Origin: Agrobacterium tumefaciens
GTDB lineage: Bacteria > Pseudomonadota > Alphaproteobacteria > Rhizobiales > Rhizobiaceae
Length of the DNA stretch: 64,000 bases
NCBI RefSeq assembly: GCF_013318015.2
Contig: NZ_CP115841.1
Location: forward strand, 1,364,001 to 1,428,000
Direction of reading: 5' to 3'
The position numbers were made by a program, and so were the translations under genes. Below are positions 36,830-46,118 of the stretch, in pieces (the stretch's first letter is position 1; every line of letters begins with the position of its first letter). The notes below the pieces were generated by a model, which was not told where the DNA came from, did not search any database, and was given only the letters and a program-made list of their open reading frames with translations.

Positions 36830-37867
36830 ATGAGCAGGAACTCCCAGAAGAAACGCTCAATCGTCTTTTTTCTCATTCCGCAATTTACCATGCTGCCGTT
36901 CGCCGCAGCGGTTGAAACGCTTCGCATCGCCAATCGCATGCTGGGCTATCAGGCTTACGAATGGCGCCTCGCCTCGCTCGACGGCCAGAAGGTCATGTCA
37001 TCAAGCGGCATCTGTCTTGAGGTCGACACCTGTCTTGCCGATGAGCGCCGATATGTCAGCGGCGAAAACCGCGTTGAAATGGCAATCATCTGTTCGGGCA
37101 TCGATGTCGACCAGCACATCAACAAATCCGTCAATGCCTGGCTGCGTGAAGCCTATAATCGCGGCATCGCCATCGGCAGCCTCTGTACCGCCGCGCATAT
37201 CCTCGCGCAGGCCGGTCTCTTGAACGGCAAACGCTGTGCGATCCACTGGGAGAACCTGCCTGGTTTTTCCGAAGCCTTCCCGCAGGTGGAAGTCTATGCC
37301 GATCTCTTCGAGGTCGACAGCAACATCTATACCTGCGCCGGCGGCACCGCATCGCTCGATATGATGCTGAGCCTTATCGGTCAGGATTTCGGCGAAAATC
37401 TTGTCAACCGCGTCTGCGAGCAGCAATTGACGGACCGGGTGCGCAGCCCCAACGACCGCCAGCGCCTGCCGCTGCGTGCGCGCCTCGGCGTTCAGAATAG
37501 CAAGGTCCTGTCGATCATCGAATTGATGGAAGGCAATCTGTCCGAGCCGCTGTCACTGCTCGACATCGCCGATGCGGCCGATCTGTCGCGCCGACAGGTG
37601 GAGCGTCTCTTCCGGCAGGAAATGGGCCGCTCACCCGCCCGCTACTATCTTGAAATCCGCCTGGACCGCGCCCGCCACCTGCTGGTGCAATCGGCCATGC
37701 CGGTGGTCGAGGTTGCCGTTGCCTGCGGTTTCGTCTCCGCTTCGCATTTCTCCAAGTGTTATCGCGAAATCTACAATCGCACGCCGCAACAGGAACGGGC
37801 GGAACGCAAGCTGCTGATCAGCGCTTCACGGATGGCAACGGCGAGCCAGGGCAAAGCCGCGCACTGA
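36830..37867 (+). CDS. GlxA family transcriptional regulator (DJ-1/PfpI-like + AraC HTH), 345 aa
   Basis: N-terminal class I glutamine amidotransferase-like domain (about 10-185, with GSLCTAAHILAQAGLLNGKR and CAIHW) fused to an AraC-type two-helix DNA-binding domain (about 235-335; LLDIADAADLSRRQVERLFR, then ACGFVSASHFSKCYRE). Members regulate amino-acid or quaternary amine catabolism. The target here is unknown. The ATG at 36830 has a GGAG site nearby; an ATG at 36758 gives an unconserved extension. Confidence 0.88.
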   Translation: MSRNSQKKRSIVFFLIPQFTMLPFAAAVETLRIANRMLGYQAYEWRLASLDGQKVMSSSGICLEVDTCLADERRYVSGENRVEMAIICSGIDVDQHINKSVNAWLREAYNRGIAIGSLCTAAHILAQAGLLNGKRCAIHWENLPGFSEAFPQVEVYADLFEVDSNIYTCAGGTASLDMMLSLIGQDFGENLVNRVCEQQLTDRVRSPNDRQRLPLRARLGVQNSKVLSIIELMEGNLSEPLSLLDIADAADLSRRQVERLFRQEMGRSPARYYLEIRLDRARHLLVQSAMPVVEVAVACGFVSASHFSKCYREIYNRTPQQERAERKLLISASRMATASQGKAAH

Positions 37868-37923
37868 CGCGGCTTTAAACTTCGAGCGCGAAAAAGCCCT
37901 CACCTCAGTGAGGAAAACCTCCC

Positions 37924-38014
37924 CTCCGTCATGCCGGACTAGATCCGGCATCCAGCCACGGCGCGTCTGCGCAGTGAAAGGTATCTCCTGCGATCAAGTC
38001 CGGGGTGACGGAGT
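37924..38014. repeat. Intergenic palindromic repeat, family 1-like
   Basis: Starts CTCCGTCATGCCGGA with a CTAGATCCGGCATCCAG arm, contains GCGTCTGCGCAGTGAAAGG and ends GATCAAGTCCGGGGTGACGGAG. It shares the CTCCGTCAT start and the inverted end with other copies in the window. It separates the convergent GlxA and nnr genes. Confidence 0.65.
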
Positions 38015-38030
38015 GGACACCAACTCAAGG

Positions 38031-39506
38031 TCACGCAAACGGCCGCACCGCGTGGGCGAGATCCTCTGCCGTCATACTTACACCCGCCCTGCTGCCCGCC
38101 TCGCCATGCAGCCAGACACCGGCAGCGGCAGCCTCAAAGGCAGGCGTTCCCTGCGCAAGCAATGCGCCGATGATGCCAGCCAGCACATCGCCTGACCCCG
38201 CCGTCGCAAGGCTCGACGGCGCATTGGTATTGACCAGCGCGCGGCCGTCCGGCGCGGCGATGACCGTATCCGCCCCCTTGTAGACCAGCACTGCGCCGCT
38301 GCGCGCCGATGCGGTCTGCGCCTTCTCGATCTTGCTCAGTGACGTGTCAGCGGCGAGAGCGGGAAAGAGCCGAGCAAACTCGCCCTCATGCGGCGTCAAT
38401 ACGAATTTCCCCGCGCCTGAAATCATCCGGTCGAACAGGGTTTCCGGGCAGTCCTTGAAAGCGGTGATCGCATCGGCATCCAGCACCACCATCTTTTCCC
38501 CGAGCAGGGACACGAATTGCCGCGCCTTTTCGAGATCGCCGAAACCGGGACCGAGGACGAAAGCGCCGTGGCGTTTGTCGTCCAGCCAGTGGCGCAGATC
38601 GTCCGCATCATCCAGACCGGAGCTCATAACCGCCGTCAATGTCACCGAAAGCACGTCGAGCGCCTGCTTCGGCGCGGCGATGGTGACGATGCCCGCCCCC
38701 GCCTTCAGCGCTGCAATTGCCGTCATGCGGCTTGCTCCCGTCGCATGTGGCGGTCCGGAAAAGACGGTCAGATGCCCACGGCGGAATTTATGCGTTTCCA
38801 TTTCGGAGCGGGGCAAGGCGTCGCGCCAGACAAGTGGATCGTTTTCCGCAACCGATCCCGCATGAGCGGCGAGAATACGGGAGGGGATGCCGATATCGAA
38901 CACCTCAAGCGTCCCGCACAGTTCCCGCCCCGGCATCAACAGATGGCCGGGTTTTCGCGCCATGAAGGTTACGGTTCGCACCGCCTTGAACGATGCGCCC
39001 AGAGGCACGCCCCTCCTGCCGCAAAGACCAGACGGCAGATCGACGGCGAGAACCGGCACGGCTGCCTGCGTCACCGCATCGATCACGCGCCGAAGCTCCG
39101 ACGGAATCTCGCGGGACAATCCGGCACCGAACACTGCGTCAATCACCACGTCACCCGCCATGGGCACATAGTCGCCAAGCGGCAGGGCTGTGACGCCGCT
39201 GCCCTCGAAAGCCGTGCGGGCATCGCCTTTCATGGCCGTGACGTGGCCAAGATGATGAACCGCAACTGTCGCCCCGCTTTGCACAAGCGAGCGTGCCGCA
39301 ACGTAACCATCACCGCCATTATTGCCGCCTCCGCAGAGCACGACGAAACGCAGCGCGTCCGGATAGTGGCGAAGGGCCGAAGCAGCGACCGCCTGCCCTG
39401 CCCGCTCCATAAGATCGTATAGGGGAATGCCGGATTGGCCTGAGGCCGCATCGATGCGGGCCATCACGGCAGGGTCGATAAGAGAGAGATTCAATAGGGA
39501 TTTCAT
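38031..39506 (-). CDS. nnr: Bifunctional NAD(P)H-hydrate repair enzyme Nnr, 491 aa
   Basis: Repairs damaged NAD(P)HX. N-terminal epimerase (YjeF-N, about 1-210; LCGGGNNGGDGYVAARSL at about 57-74) and C-terminal ADP/ATP-dependent dehydratase (ribokinase-like, about 230-490; KFVLTPHEGEFARLFP and ATAGSGDVLAG). Both domains look intact. Upstream, across a 358-base AT-rich gap, lies glnB on the opposite strand. Confidence 0.93.
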   Translation of the reverse strand: MKSLLNLSLIDPAVMARIDAASGQSGIPLYDLMERAGQAVAASALRHYPDALRFVVLCGGGNNGGDGYVAARSLVQSGATVAVHHLGHVTAMKGDARTAFEGSGVTALPLGDYVPMAGDVVIDAVFGAGLSREIPSELRRVIDAVTQAAVPVLAVDLPSGLCGRRGVPLGASFKAVRTVTFMARKPGHLLMPGRELCGTLEVFDIGIPSRILAAHAGSVAENDPLVWRDALPRSEMETHKFRRGHLTVFSGPPHATGASRMTAIAALKAGAGIVTIAAPKQALDVLSVTLTAVMSSGLDDADDLRHWLDDKRHGAFVLGPGFGDLEKARQFVSLLGEKMVVLDADAITAFKDCPETLFDRMISGAGKFVLTPHEGEFARLFPALAADTSLSKIEKAQTASARSGAVLVYKGADTVIAAPDGRALVNTNAPSSLATAGSGDVLAGIIGALLAQGTPAFEAAAAGVWLHGEAGSRAGVSMTAEDLAHAVRPFA

Positions 39507-39736
39507 GGAGCGATCATCCCTTCAAAACGCCGGAAAGGCAATCGATACAAAAATAAGCAAATGGCTGCGGCGAAATAATAATCAAATGCATAAAATATAA
39601 ACAAATCAACAACACGCTGTCAGCGCACTCCAAAATATTCAACATAACTAAAATAAGGAAAACCGACAGAATTGATGACGGATTTTTCGGGTTTTGGCGA
39701 GAAATTGGCTGGAAAACCACAAAAAGCGAATGCATT

Positions 39737-39797
39737 TTGTGCCAGAAAGCCGGGCAAGCGAAGTTTTTTCTTCAAGCCCGCTTCCGATCTGGCACAA
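39737..39797. promoter_or_regulatory. Inverted repeat upstream of glnB, candidate NtrC-type region
   Basis: TTGTGCCAG (39737-39745) and CTGGCACAA (39789-39797) form a perfect 9-bp inverted repeat around a nested hairpin (CGGGC/GCCCG, GAAG/CTTC). TGCA-x-GTGCCA resembles a divergent NtrC half-site. The right arm overlaps the -24 element of the sigma-54 promoter. Confidence 0.45.
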
Positions 39798-39805
39798 TAC
39801 GTGCA
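39790..39805 (+). promoter_or_regulatory. Sigma-54-type promoter of glnB
   Basis: TGGCAC then GTGCA: GG and GC are separated by exactly 10 bases, as in -24/-12 promoters. The -12 element is GTGC rather than TTGC. It lies 60 bases before the glnB ATG. Confidence 0.65.
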
Positions 39806-39828
39806 TTCTTGTGGCAGAGCGGGAATAA

Positions 39829-40203
<375 letters not shown>

Positions 40204-40215
40204 TCGGAACCAGGT

Positions 40216-40241
40216 CCTGAGCCGGGGAGGCTCAGGTTTTT
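40216..40241 (+). terminator. Intercistronic terminator/attenuator between glnB and glnA
   Basis: CCTGAGCC (40216-40223) pairs with GGCTCAGG (40229-40236), followed by TTTTT. It lies only 13 bases after the glnB stop and 42 before glnA, so it could limit read-through and set the glnB:glnA ratio. No separate glnA promoter is obvious. Confidence 0.8.
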
Positions 40242-40277
40242 CACCTCGTCACCACCACACTCAAGGAAAACGTTTAA

Positions 40278-41687
40278 ATGACGACCGCAAACGATATCTT
40301 GAAGCAGATCAAGGATAACGACATCAAGTTCGTGGACCTGCGCTTTACCGACCCCAAGGGCAAGCTGCAGCATGTCACCATGGATGTTGTCTGCGTAGAC
40401 GAAGACATGTTCGCCGATGGCGTCATGTTCGACGGCTCCTCGATCGCCGGCTGGAAGGCCATCAACGAATCCGACATGGTGCTGATGCCCGATCCGGCAA
40501 CCGCCCATACCGATCCGTTCTTCGCCCAGTCGACCCTCGTCATCCTTTGCGACATTCTCGACCCGGTTTCCGGCGAAGCCTATAACCGCGACCCGCGCGG
40601 CACCGCCAAGAAGGCCGAAGCCTACCTCAAGGCCTCCGGTATCGGCGACACCATCTTCGTTGGCCCCGAGCCGGAATTCTTCGTCTTCGACGACGTGAAA
40701 TACAAGGCAGACCCTTACAACACCGGCTTCAAGCTGGATTCATCGGAACTGCCGTCCAACGACGACACGGATTACGAAACCGGCAACCTTGGCCACCGTC
40801 CGCGCGTCAAGGGCGGTTACTTCCCGGTTCCGCCGATCGACAGCCTGCAGGACATGCGTTCCGAAATGCTGACGGTTCTCGCTGAAATGGGCGTCGTCGT
40901 CGAAAAGCACCACCACGAAGTCGCCTCCGCGCAGCACGAACTGGGCGTGAAGTTCGACACCATGGTATCCAGCGCTGACAAGATGCAGATCTACAAGTAC
41001 GTCGTGCATCAGGTCGCCAATGCCTATGGCAAGACGGCAACCTTCATGCCGAAGCCGATCTTCGGCGACAACGGCTCGGGCATGCACGTGCACCAGTCGA
41101 TCTGGAAGGGCGGCAAGCCGACCTTTGCTGGCGACGAATATGCCGGCCTGTCTGAAAACTGCCTGTACTACATCGGCGGCATCATCAAGCATGCCAAGGC
41201 CATCAACGCCTTTACCAACCCCACCACCAACTCCTACAAGCGTCTGGTGCCGGGTTATGAAGCTCCGGTTCTGCTGGCCTATTCCGCCCGCAACCGCTCC
41301 GCATCGTGCCGCATTCCCTTCGGCTCCAACCCGAAGGCAAAGCGCGTCGAAGTCCGCTTCCCGGACCCGACCCAGAACCCCTATCTCGGTTTTGCAGCCA
41401 TGCTGATGGCCGGCCTCGACGGCATCAAGAACAAGATCCATCCCGGCAAGCCGATGGACAAGGACCTTTACGACCTTCCTGCCAAGGAACTGAAAAAGAT
41501 CCCGACCGTCTGCGGCTCGCTGCGCGAAGCGCTGGAAAGCCTCGACAAGGATCGCAAGTTCCTGACCGCCGGCGGCGTGTTCGACGACGACCAGATCGAC
41601 TCGTTCATCGAGCTGAAGATGCAGGAAGTCATGCGCTTCGAAATGACCCCGCATCCGGTCGAATTCGACATGTACTACTCTGCCTGA
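40278..41687 (+). CDS. glnA: Glutamine synthetase type I, 469 aa
   Basis: Makes glutamine from glutamate, ammonia and ATP; dodecamer. Seen: [11 protein letters not shown] (about 131-141), the ATP-binding [10 protein letters not shown] (about 263) and the adenylylation site [10 protein letters not shown] with Tyr at residue 397, as in the GlnE-regulated class. Two terminators follow. It is cotranscribed with glnB at least partly. Confidence 0.98.
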   Translation: MTTANDILKQIKDNDIKFVDLRFTDPKGKLQHVTMDVVCVDEDMFADGVMFDGSSIAGWKAINESDMVLMPDPATAHTDPFFAQSTLVILCDILDPVSGEAYNRDPRGTAKKAEAYLKASGIGDTIFVGPEPEFFVFDDVKYKADPYNTGFKLDSSELPSNDDTDYETGNLGHRPRVKGGYFPVPPIDSLQDMRSEMLTVLAEMGVVVEKHHHEVASAQHELGVKFDTMVSSADKMQIYKYVVHQVANAYGKTATFMPKPIFGDNGSGMHVHQSIWKGGKPTFAGDEYAGLSENCLYYIGGIIKHAKAINAFTNPTTNSYKRLVPGYEAPVLLAYSARNRSASCRIPFGSNPKAKRVEVRFPDPTQNPYLGFAAMLMAGLDGIKNKIHPGKPMDKDLYDLPAKELKKIPTVCGSLREALESLDKDRKFLTAGGVFDDDQIDSFIELKMQEVMRFEMTPHPVEFDMYYSA

Positions 41688-41696
41688 CCGGCATTT

Positions 41697-41718
41697 GGGA
41701 CGCCTTTAGAGGCGTCCC
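41697..41718 (+). terminator. First hairpin after glnA
   Basis: GGGACGCC pairs with GGCGTCCC around TTTAGA, with a weak CTTCCC tail. Confidence 0.6.
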
Positions 41719-41725
41719 TTCCCGC

Positions 41726-41762
41726 TCGGCGGTTTTCCCCTGGAAAGCCGCCGTTTTCTTTT
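41726..41762 (+). terminator. Second, stronger terminator after glnA
   Basis: CGGCGG pairs with CCGCCG and is followed by TTTTCTTTT. Confidence 0.75.
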
Positions 41763-41773
41763 GATGCCCAGCC

Positions 41774-42709
41774 ATGTCGCGAACAATGTCGATCAAGCCA
41801 GCCTCTCAGCAAACGCGCCTCACGGACTGGCTCATCTTTCTGGCGGTACCGTTCTTTTTCTCCAGCAACATCATTTTCGGCCGCGGCGTCATCGGAGAGG
41901 TCTCGCCCTTCATTGCCGCCTTCATTCGCTGGATCGGATCGAGCCTCATCATCGCTCCGTTCATGATCGCCGACTGGCGGAACTGCCTCGCCTTCGTGCG
42001 CCAGAAAACGCTGCTCTGGCTCGTTCTTGGCATTCTCGGCATGGGCGTCTGCGGTGGCGTGGTCTATTGGGGCCTCACAATGACGACGGCTGCCAACGGT
42101 ACGTTGATCTATACGACTTCGTCGCTATTCATCATCCTGTTCCAGCGCATCTTTCAGGGCCGCCCGATCCGCAGGCTCGAAGTGGCGGGCATGATCATCG
42201 CTTTTGCGGGCGTGGCGGCAATCGTGCTCAAGGGCGATATGTCCGCTCTCTGGCAGATGAAATTCAACATTGGCGATTTTGCCATTCTGACGGCAGCGAT
42301 TGCGTTTGCGGTCTATTCGCTGCTATTGCGCGATCCCGCGGCGCGGCAGATGGCCTCGTTCAGCCTTTTTGGCCTCATCGCCTTCTCCGGCGCGCTGGTC
42401 CTGCTCCCGCCGGCAGCGGTGGAACTGGCGCATGGTGGCTTGCTGCCGGCCACGACCATCGCCTGGGCCAAGATCGGCGGCATCATCCTGTTCGCCTCAC
42501 TGCTTGCCTTTTATTGCTTCACCCATACGGTCCGCGTTTTCGGCCCCGCCACGGCAGGCATCACGCTTTACATGATGCCGCCCGTCTCGATTGTCATGGC
42601 CACGCTTTTCCTTGGTGAAACGTTTGAAACATATCACGCCATCGGCATCGTGCTGGTTACCGGCGGCGTCGTCATCGCCACCGCACCGATCGGCCGCAGG
42701 GTCGCTTAA
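41774..42709 (+). CDS. DMT family (EamA) transporter, 311 aa
   Basis: Ten-helix inner-membrane transporter with two EamA repeats (about 15-150 and 160-300). Seen: FFFSSNIIFGRGVIGEVSPF (about 30-49) and TLFLGETFETYHAIGIVLVT (about 277-296), the motif that closes each repeat. Likely exports amino acids or metabolites; the substrate is unknown. It starts within the glnA terminator region, so it may have its own promoter. Confidence 0.9.
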   Translation: MSRTMSIKPASQQTRLTDWLIFLAVPFFFSSNIIFGRGVIGEVSPFIAAFIRWIGSSLIIAPFMIADWRNCLAFVRQKTLLWLVLGILGMGVCGGVVYWGLTMTTAANGTLIYTTSSLFIILFQRIFQGRPIRRLEVAGMIIAFAGVAAIVLKGDMSALWQMKFNIGDFAILTAAIAFAVYSLLLRDPAARQMASFSLFGLIAFSGALVLLPPAAVELAHGGLLPATTIAWAKIGGIILFASLLAFYCFTHTVRVFGPATAGITLYMMPPVSIVMATLFLGETFETYHAIGIVLVTGGVVIATAPIGRRVA

Positions 42710-42743
42710 GAGCATCACGGGAAAAAGGGCCGACTACCGCTAG

Positions 42744-42773
42744 CCCTTGATATTTCCCATTCCGCACCCAACT
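42744..42773 (+). promoter_or_regulatory. Candidate RpoH heat-shock promoter of hspQ
   Basis: CCCTTGAT (42744-42751) followed after about 15 bases by CCCAACT resembles the sigma-32 pattern CTTGAA-N13-15-CCCCATNT, 26 bases before the hspQ start. Moderate match only. Confidence 0.35.
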
Positions 42774-42798
42774 ATTAGTGGGAAAGGAAGTTCATACC

Positions 42799-43128
42799 AT
42801 GAAACAAAGAGACGCAAAATTTACGCTTGGCGAGATCGTCCGCCACAAGGTGTTTCCGTTCCGCGGTGTGGTGATTGACGTGGATCCGGAATATGCCAAT
42901 ACGGAAGAGTGGTGGAACGCCATCCCCGCCGATATTCGCCCGGAGCGCGACCAGCCCTTCTACCATCTTCTGGCGGAAAACGATGAGACGGAATATGTCG
43001 CTTACGTTTCCGAACAGAACCTCGTCCACGATGAAAACGAGGCGCCGCTCCGCAACCGCAATATCGAGCGGATGTTCGACAAGGCGCCCAACGGCGAGTG
43101 GCGGCCGAAGATGTCGCTGGCGCATTAG
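42799..43128 (+). CDS. hspQ: Heat shock protein HspQ (YccV/hemimethylated DNA-binding), 109 aa
   Basis: Small protein implicated in degradation of some proteins after heat shock. Seen: FTLGEIVRHKVFPFRGVVID (about 7-26), WWNAIP (about 39-44), QPFYHLLAEN, YVAYVSEQNLVHD and a C-terminal WRPKMSL, all diagnostic for HspQ. The ATG at 42799 has GGAAAGGAAG upstream; a GTG seven codons earlier is less likely. Confidence 0.93.
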   Translation: MKQRDAKFTLGEIVRHKVFPFRGVVIDVDPEYANTEEWWNAIPADIRPERDQPFYHLLAENDETEYVAYVSEQNLVHDENEAPLRNRNIERMFDKAPNGEWRPKMSLAH

Positions 43129-43204
43129 CGCACGCCCGATTTGACAACAATCATAAGGGCGCTGTGCGCTTTGACTGAAAATATGTCGGATCAAAACCGC
43201 GCAT

Positions 43205-43238
43205 AAAAAAACCGGCCTGAAAACAGACCGGTTTTTTC
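43205..43238. terminator. Bidirectional terminator between hspQ and ialB
   Basis: AAAAAACCGG pairs with CCGGTTTTTT, giving T-runs on both strands between convergent genes. Confidence 0.9.
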
Positions 43239-43255
43239 GTGTTCTCGTAAAGAGA

Positions 43256-43909
43256 TCAGGGCTTCGGCGCGCCCTTTGCGGCGTCCTGAGCAGCTTCCAG
43301 CTTCTTGCGAGCCTCTTCGGCCTTTTTCTGCATGCCTTCCTGAAGGCTGCGCTGGCTTTCTGCGAGCTGCGACTGGGTGATAGCCGCGCCGTCATAAGCG
43401 CCGGTAAAGCCGGTAAGCGCGATCTTGATGGGGTTCGGCGCGCGGCGGAAGTTGATCGAGGTGAAGACGATCTCGTTGCCCTTCTTCAGCGACGCGATCA
43501 TGGCGTCCGTCAGCGGAACTTCAGCCGTGCACTTGTCGGGAAGGCAAACAGCGTAATCGAGCTTCTGACCCTTGCCACCGTCGATCTGCATCATCACACC
43601 CGGGGGAATGAGACGCGCGGTCGGAACGGAAACCTGGAGCAGCTTGCGGTTGACCTTGCCCTCGACAGTGATGAGGCCGACGGCAGTGATCATCTGGCCG
43701 TTCTGGGCAAGAACCACGTTCTGCACGACGCAGACATCGTTGTCTTCCTGCTTGGAGCAGGTCTTGAACCAGCCAAGCGGCGGAGCGCCAGCGCCCTGAT
43801 TGGCGGGAGCATCCTGTGCCTGCGAGATGGCCGGAGCGGAAACCGCGCCCAGGGAAAGAACGAGAGCGGACAGAGCTGTCCGGGTGAATGTGTTTGCCTT
43901 TTGCATCAT
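43256..43909 (-). CDS. Invasion associated locus B (IalB) family protein, 217 aa
   Basis: Secreted protein. Signal peptide to about residue 31 (ISQAQD). The mature part has Cys pairs (TCSKQEDNDVC, VCLPDKC) that are likely disulfides. The C-terminus is a long helix rich in Q/E/K/A (about 178-217). In Bartonella IalB helps invade erythrocytes; the role in free-living rhizobia is unknown. The start is at one of two adjacent ATGs (43909 or 43906). Confidence 0.88.
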   Translation of the reverse strand: MMQKANTFTRTALSALVLSLGAVSAPAISQAQDAPANQGAGAPPLGWFKTCSKQEDNDVCVVQNVVLAQNGQMITAVGLITVEGKVNRKLLQVSVPTARLIPPGVMMQIDGGKGQKLDYAVCLPDKCTAEVPLTDAMIASLKKGNEIVFTSINFRRAPNPIKIALTGFTGAYDGAAITQSQLAESQRSLQEGMQKKAEEARKKLEAAQDAAKGAPKP

Positions 43910-44231
43910 AAGAGTTCCGTCTCCTGAATGTCTGCCAGAACAGAACCGCGGGTCCTGCTCGCCGATGGCGGTATCCTTCTGCCCGTTCAACTGTCGTTTA
44001 AATGAGGCAAATGCGTGACCCGTCTCTTCCGGCCACCCTGTTACATGCCGTTCGCGGCGATATCCAGCACTTCTTTAACTTTTTCTTGAGGCAACCCAAG
44101 ATTTCCCGCCCTCGCATGGGTCCAGCCATGGGCTTGTGCTACATATTCGCCAGAATCATAACAAAAAACCAATCATGACGATAATCGACCACGACGACAA
44201 AACGGACCGACAGTTGAGACAGGATAGTGAC
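43910..44231. other. Intergenic region between ialB and the solute-binding protein gene; no gene seen
   Basis: About 320 bases with divergent promoters. An in-frame extension from 44136 of the solute-binding protein lacks a ribosome-binding site and family conservation. Confidence 0.35.
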
Positions 44232-46079
44232 ATGCGCAAGCTTGCGGCCCTCATCCCCGCATTGTTTCTTTGGGGAACGGCCCTGCTTTCTCCGGAAATT
44301 GCCGTGGCGCAGCCGCTTCACGGCATTTCCATGCACGGCACGCCGGCACTTCCCGCCGACTTCCGGCACTTCCCTTATGTCAATCCGGACGTGAAAAAAG
44401 GTGGTCGCATATCCTACGGTGTCGTCGGCACCTTCGACAGCCTCAACCCCTTTGTTCTCAAGGGAATGCGCACCACGGCGCGCGGCGTCTGGGACCCTGA
44501 ATTCGGCAATCTCCTTTACGAGCCGCTGATGCAGCGCTCGAGCGACGAGCCTTTCAGCCTTTACGGCCTGCTTGCGGAAACCGTGGAGTGGGACGAGGAA
44601 CGCACCTTCACCCAGTTCAACATCAATCCCAAGGCCAAGTGGTCGGATGGCGAGCCGGTGACGCCTGACGATGTTATCTTCACATTCAATCTCCTGAAGG
44701 AAAAAGGCCGTCCGCCGTTCAACAGCCGCCTCGACGGCGTGGCGAAGCTGGAAAAGATCGGCGAACACGGCGTCCGCTTCACCTTTAACGACAGGGCGAA
44801 CCGCGAAACGCCGCTCATTCTGGCCTCTTCCACCCCGATTTTGCCGAAACACGCGATCGATCCGGAAAAATTCGAGCAGGCGGGCCTTGGCGCTGTTGTC
44901 GGGTCGGGTCCATACCGAATCAAGACATTGCGGCCGGGTGAACGAATCATCTGGGAGCGAAACCCGGACTATTGGGGCAAGGATATCCCGAGCAAGGTCG
45001 GCTTCGAGAATTACGACGAGATCAGCATCACCTATTTCCTTCAGGTCACCACCATGTTCGAGGCCTTCAAGAAAGGCGATATCGACATCTATCCCGAAGG
45101 CGACGCCATCAACGGCACCTCCGATACGTCCCATTGGGGCCAGGCCTACAACTTCCCCGCCGTTCATCGCGGCGATATCGTCAAGGATGTGTTCCAGCCA
45201 CGTCTGCCATCGGGCATGTTCGGCCTTGTCTTCAATACCCGCCGCGCGGTCTTTGCAGACGAAAAGGTGCGCGAGGGCCTGTCCTATGCACTCGATTTCG
45301 AGTGGATGAACAAGAACATTCTCGGCGGCGCCTTCAAGCGTACGCAAAGCTACTGGCAGAACTCCGCGCTCGGTGCCTATGGCAATGCCGCAGATGAGCG
45401 CGAACTTGCGCTGCTTGGCGATGCGGCCAAGAGCATGCCGCCGGAACTTCTGGCGGGAACCTACGCCATGCCCACCACCGACGGGACCGGCGCGGACCGC
45501 AAGGTCCTGAAGCTCGCCGTCGATAAGCTGAAAGAGGCCGGATACAGCATCAAGAACGGCAAGATGTCCGACGCCAATGGCCGCCAGCTCGCATTCGAAA
45601 TCATGACGCAGAACCCGGCGCAGGAACGCATAGCGCTTGCCTATCAGCGTTCGCTGAACCTGATCGGCGTCGCCATGGGCATCCGCTCCGTTGACGATGG
45701 CCAATATCAGGCACGCTCCAACAGCTTCGATTACGACATGATCATCCGGTCCCTGCCCTCATCGCTCTCGCCGGGCGCCGAGCAGCTCAACCGCTGGAGT
45801 TCATTGTCGCGGGATGCGCAGGGCAGCTTCAACTATGCGGGTGCGGCCAGCCCCGACATCGACCGCATGATCGAGGCCCTGTTGCAGGCCCGATCCACGG
45901 AGGATTTTCAGGCGGCAGTGCGTGGTTATGATCGTCTTCTCGTCGCCGGCCACTATGTCATTCCGCTCTACTACATCGGCGCGCAATGGATAGCCCGCTG
46001 GAAATATATCGACCGCCCGGATATGACCCCGATATCAGGCAATCAGAAACAGACCTGGTGGGATGCGCGGGCGCAATAA
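44232..46079 (+). CDS. ABC transporter extracellular solute-binding protein, family 5 (YejA-like), 615 aa
   Basis: Periplasmic peptide-type binding protein. Signal peptide to about residue 27 (AVAQP). The family 5 signature is seen: GTFDSLNPFVLKG (about 66-78), YEPLMQRSSDE, KWSDGEPVTPDDVIF (about 136-150) and NPDYWGKDIP (about 245). Resembles YejA, the microcin C/oligopeptide transporter component. No permease or ATPase is adjacent, so its partners lie elsewhere or are shared. The ATG at 44232 begins the signal peptide. Confidence 0.9.
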   Translation: MRKLAALIPALFLWGTALLSPEIAVAQPLHGISMHGTPALPADFRHFPYVNPDVKKGGRISYGVVGTFDSLNPFVLKGMRTTARGVWDPEFGNLLYEPLMQRSSDEPFSLYGLLAETVEWDEERTFTQFNINPKAKWSDGEPVTPDDVIFTFNLLKEKGRPPFNSRLDGVAKLEKIGEHGVRFTFNDRANRETPLILASSTPILPKHAIDPEKFEQAGLGAVVGSGPYRIKTLRPGERIIWERNPDYWGKDIPSKVGFENYDEISITYFLQVTTMFEAFKKGDIDIYPEGDAINGTSDTSHWGQAYNFPAVHRGDIVKDVFQPRLPSGMFGLVFNTRRAVFADEKVREGLSYALDFEWMNKNILGGAFKRTQSYWQNSALGAYGNAADERELALLGDAAKSMPPELLAGTYAMPTTDGTGADRKVLKLAVDKLKEAGYSIKNGKMSDANGRQLAFEIMTQNPAQERIALAYQRSLNLIGVAMGIRSVDDGQYQARSNSFDYDMIIRSLPSSLSPGAEQLNRWSSLSRDAQGSFNYAGAASPDIDRMIEALLQARSTEDFQAAVRGYDRLLVAGHYVIPLYYIGAQWIARWKYIDRPDMTPISGNQKQTWWDARAQ

Positions 46080-46118
46080 CCCGCCCCTGCCCGGTCCAAG
46101 ACAACGGAAGATAAAGCC

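Noticed and set aside
44139..45704. 521-codon reading frame opposite the solute-binding protein
   Set aside because: Antisense shadow; the + strand protein has clear family signatures.
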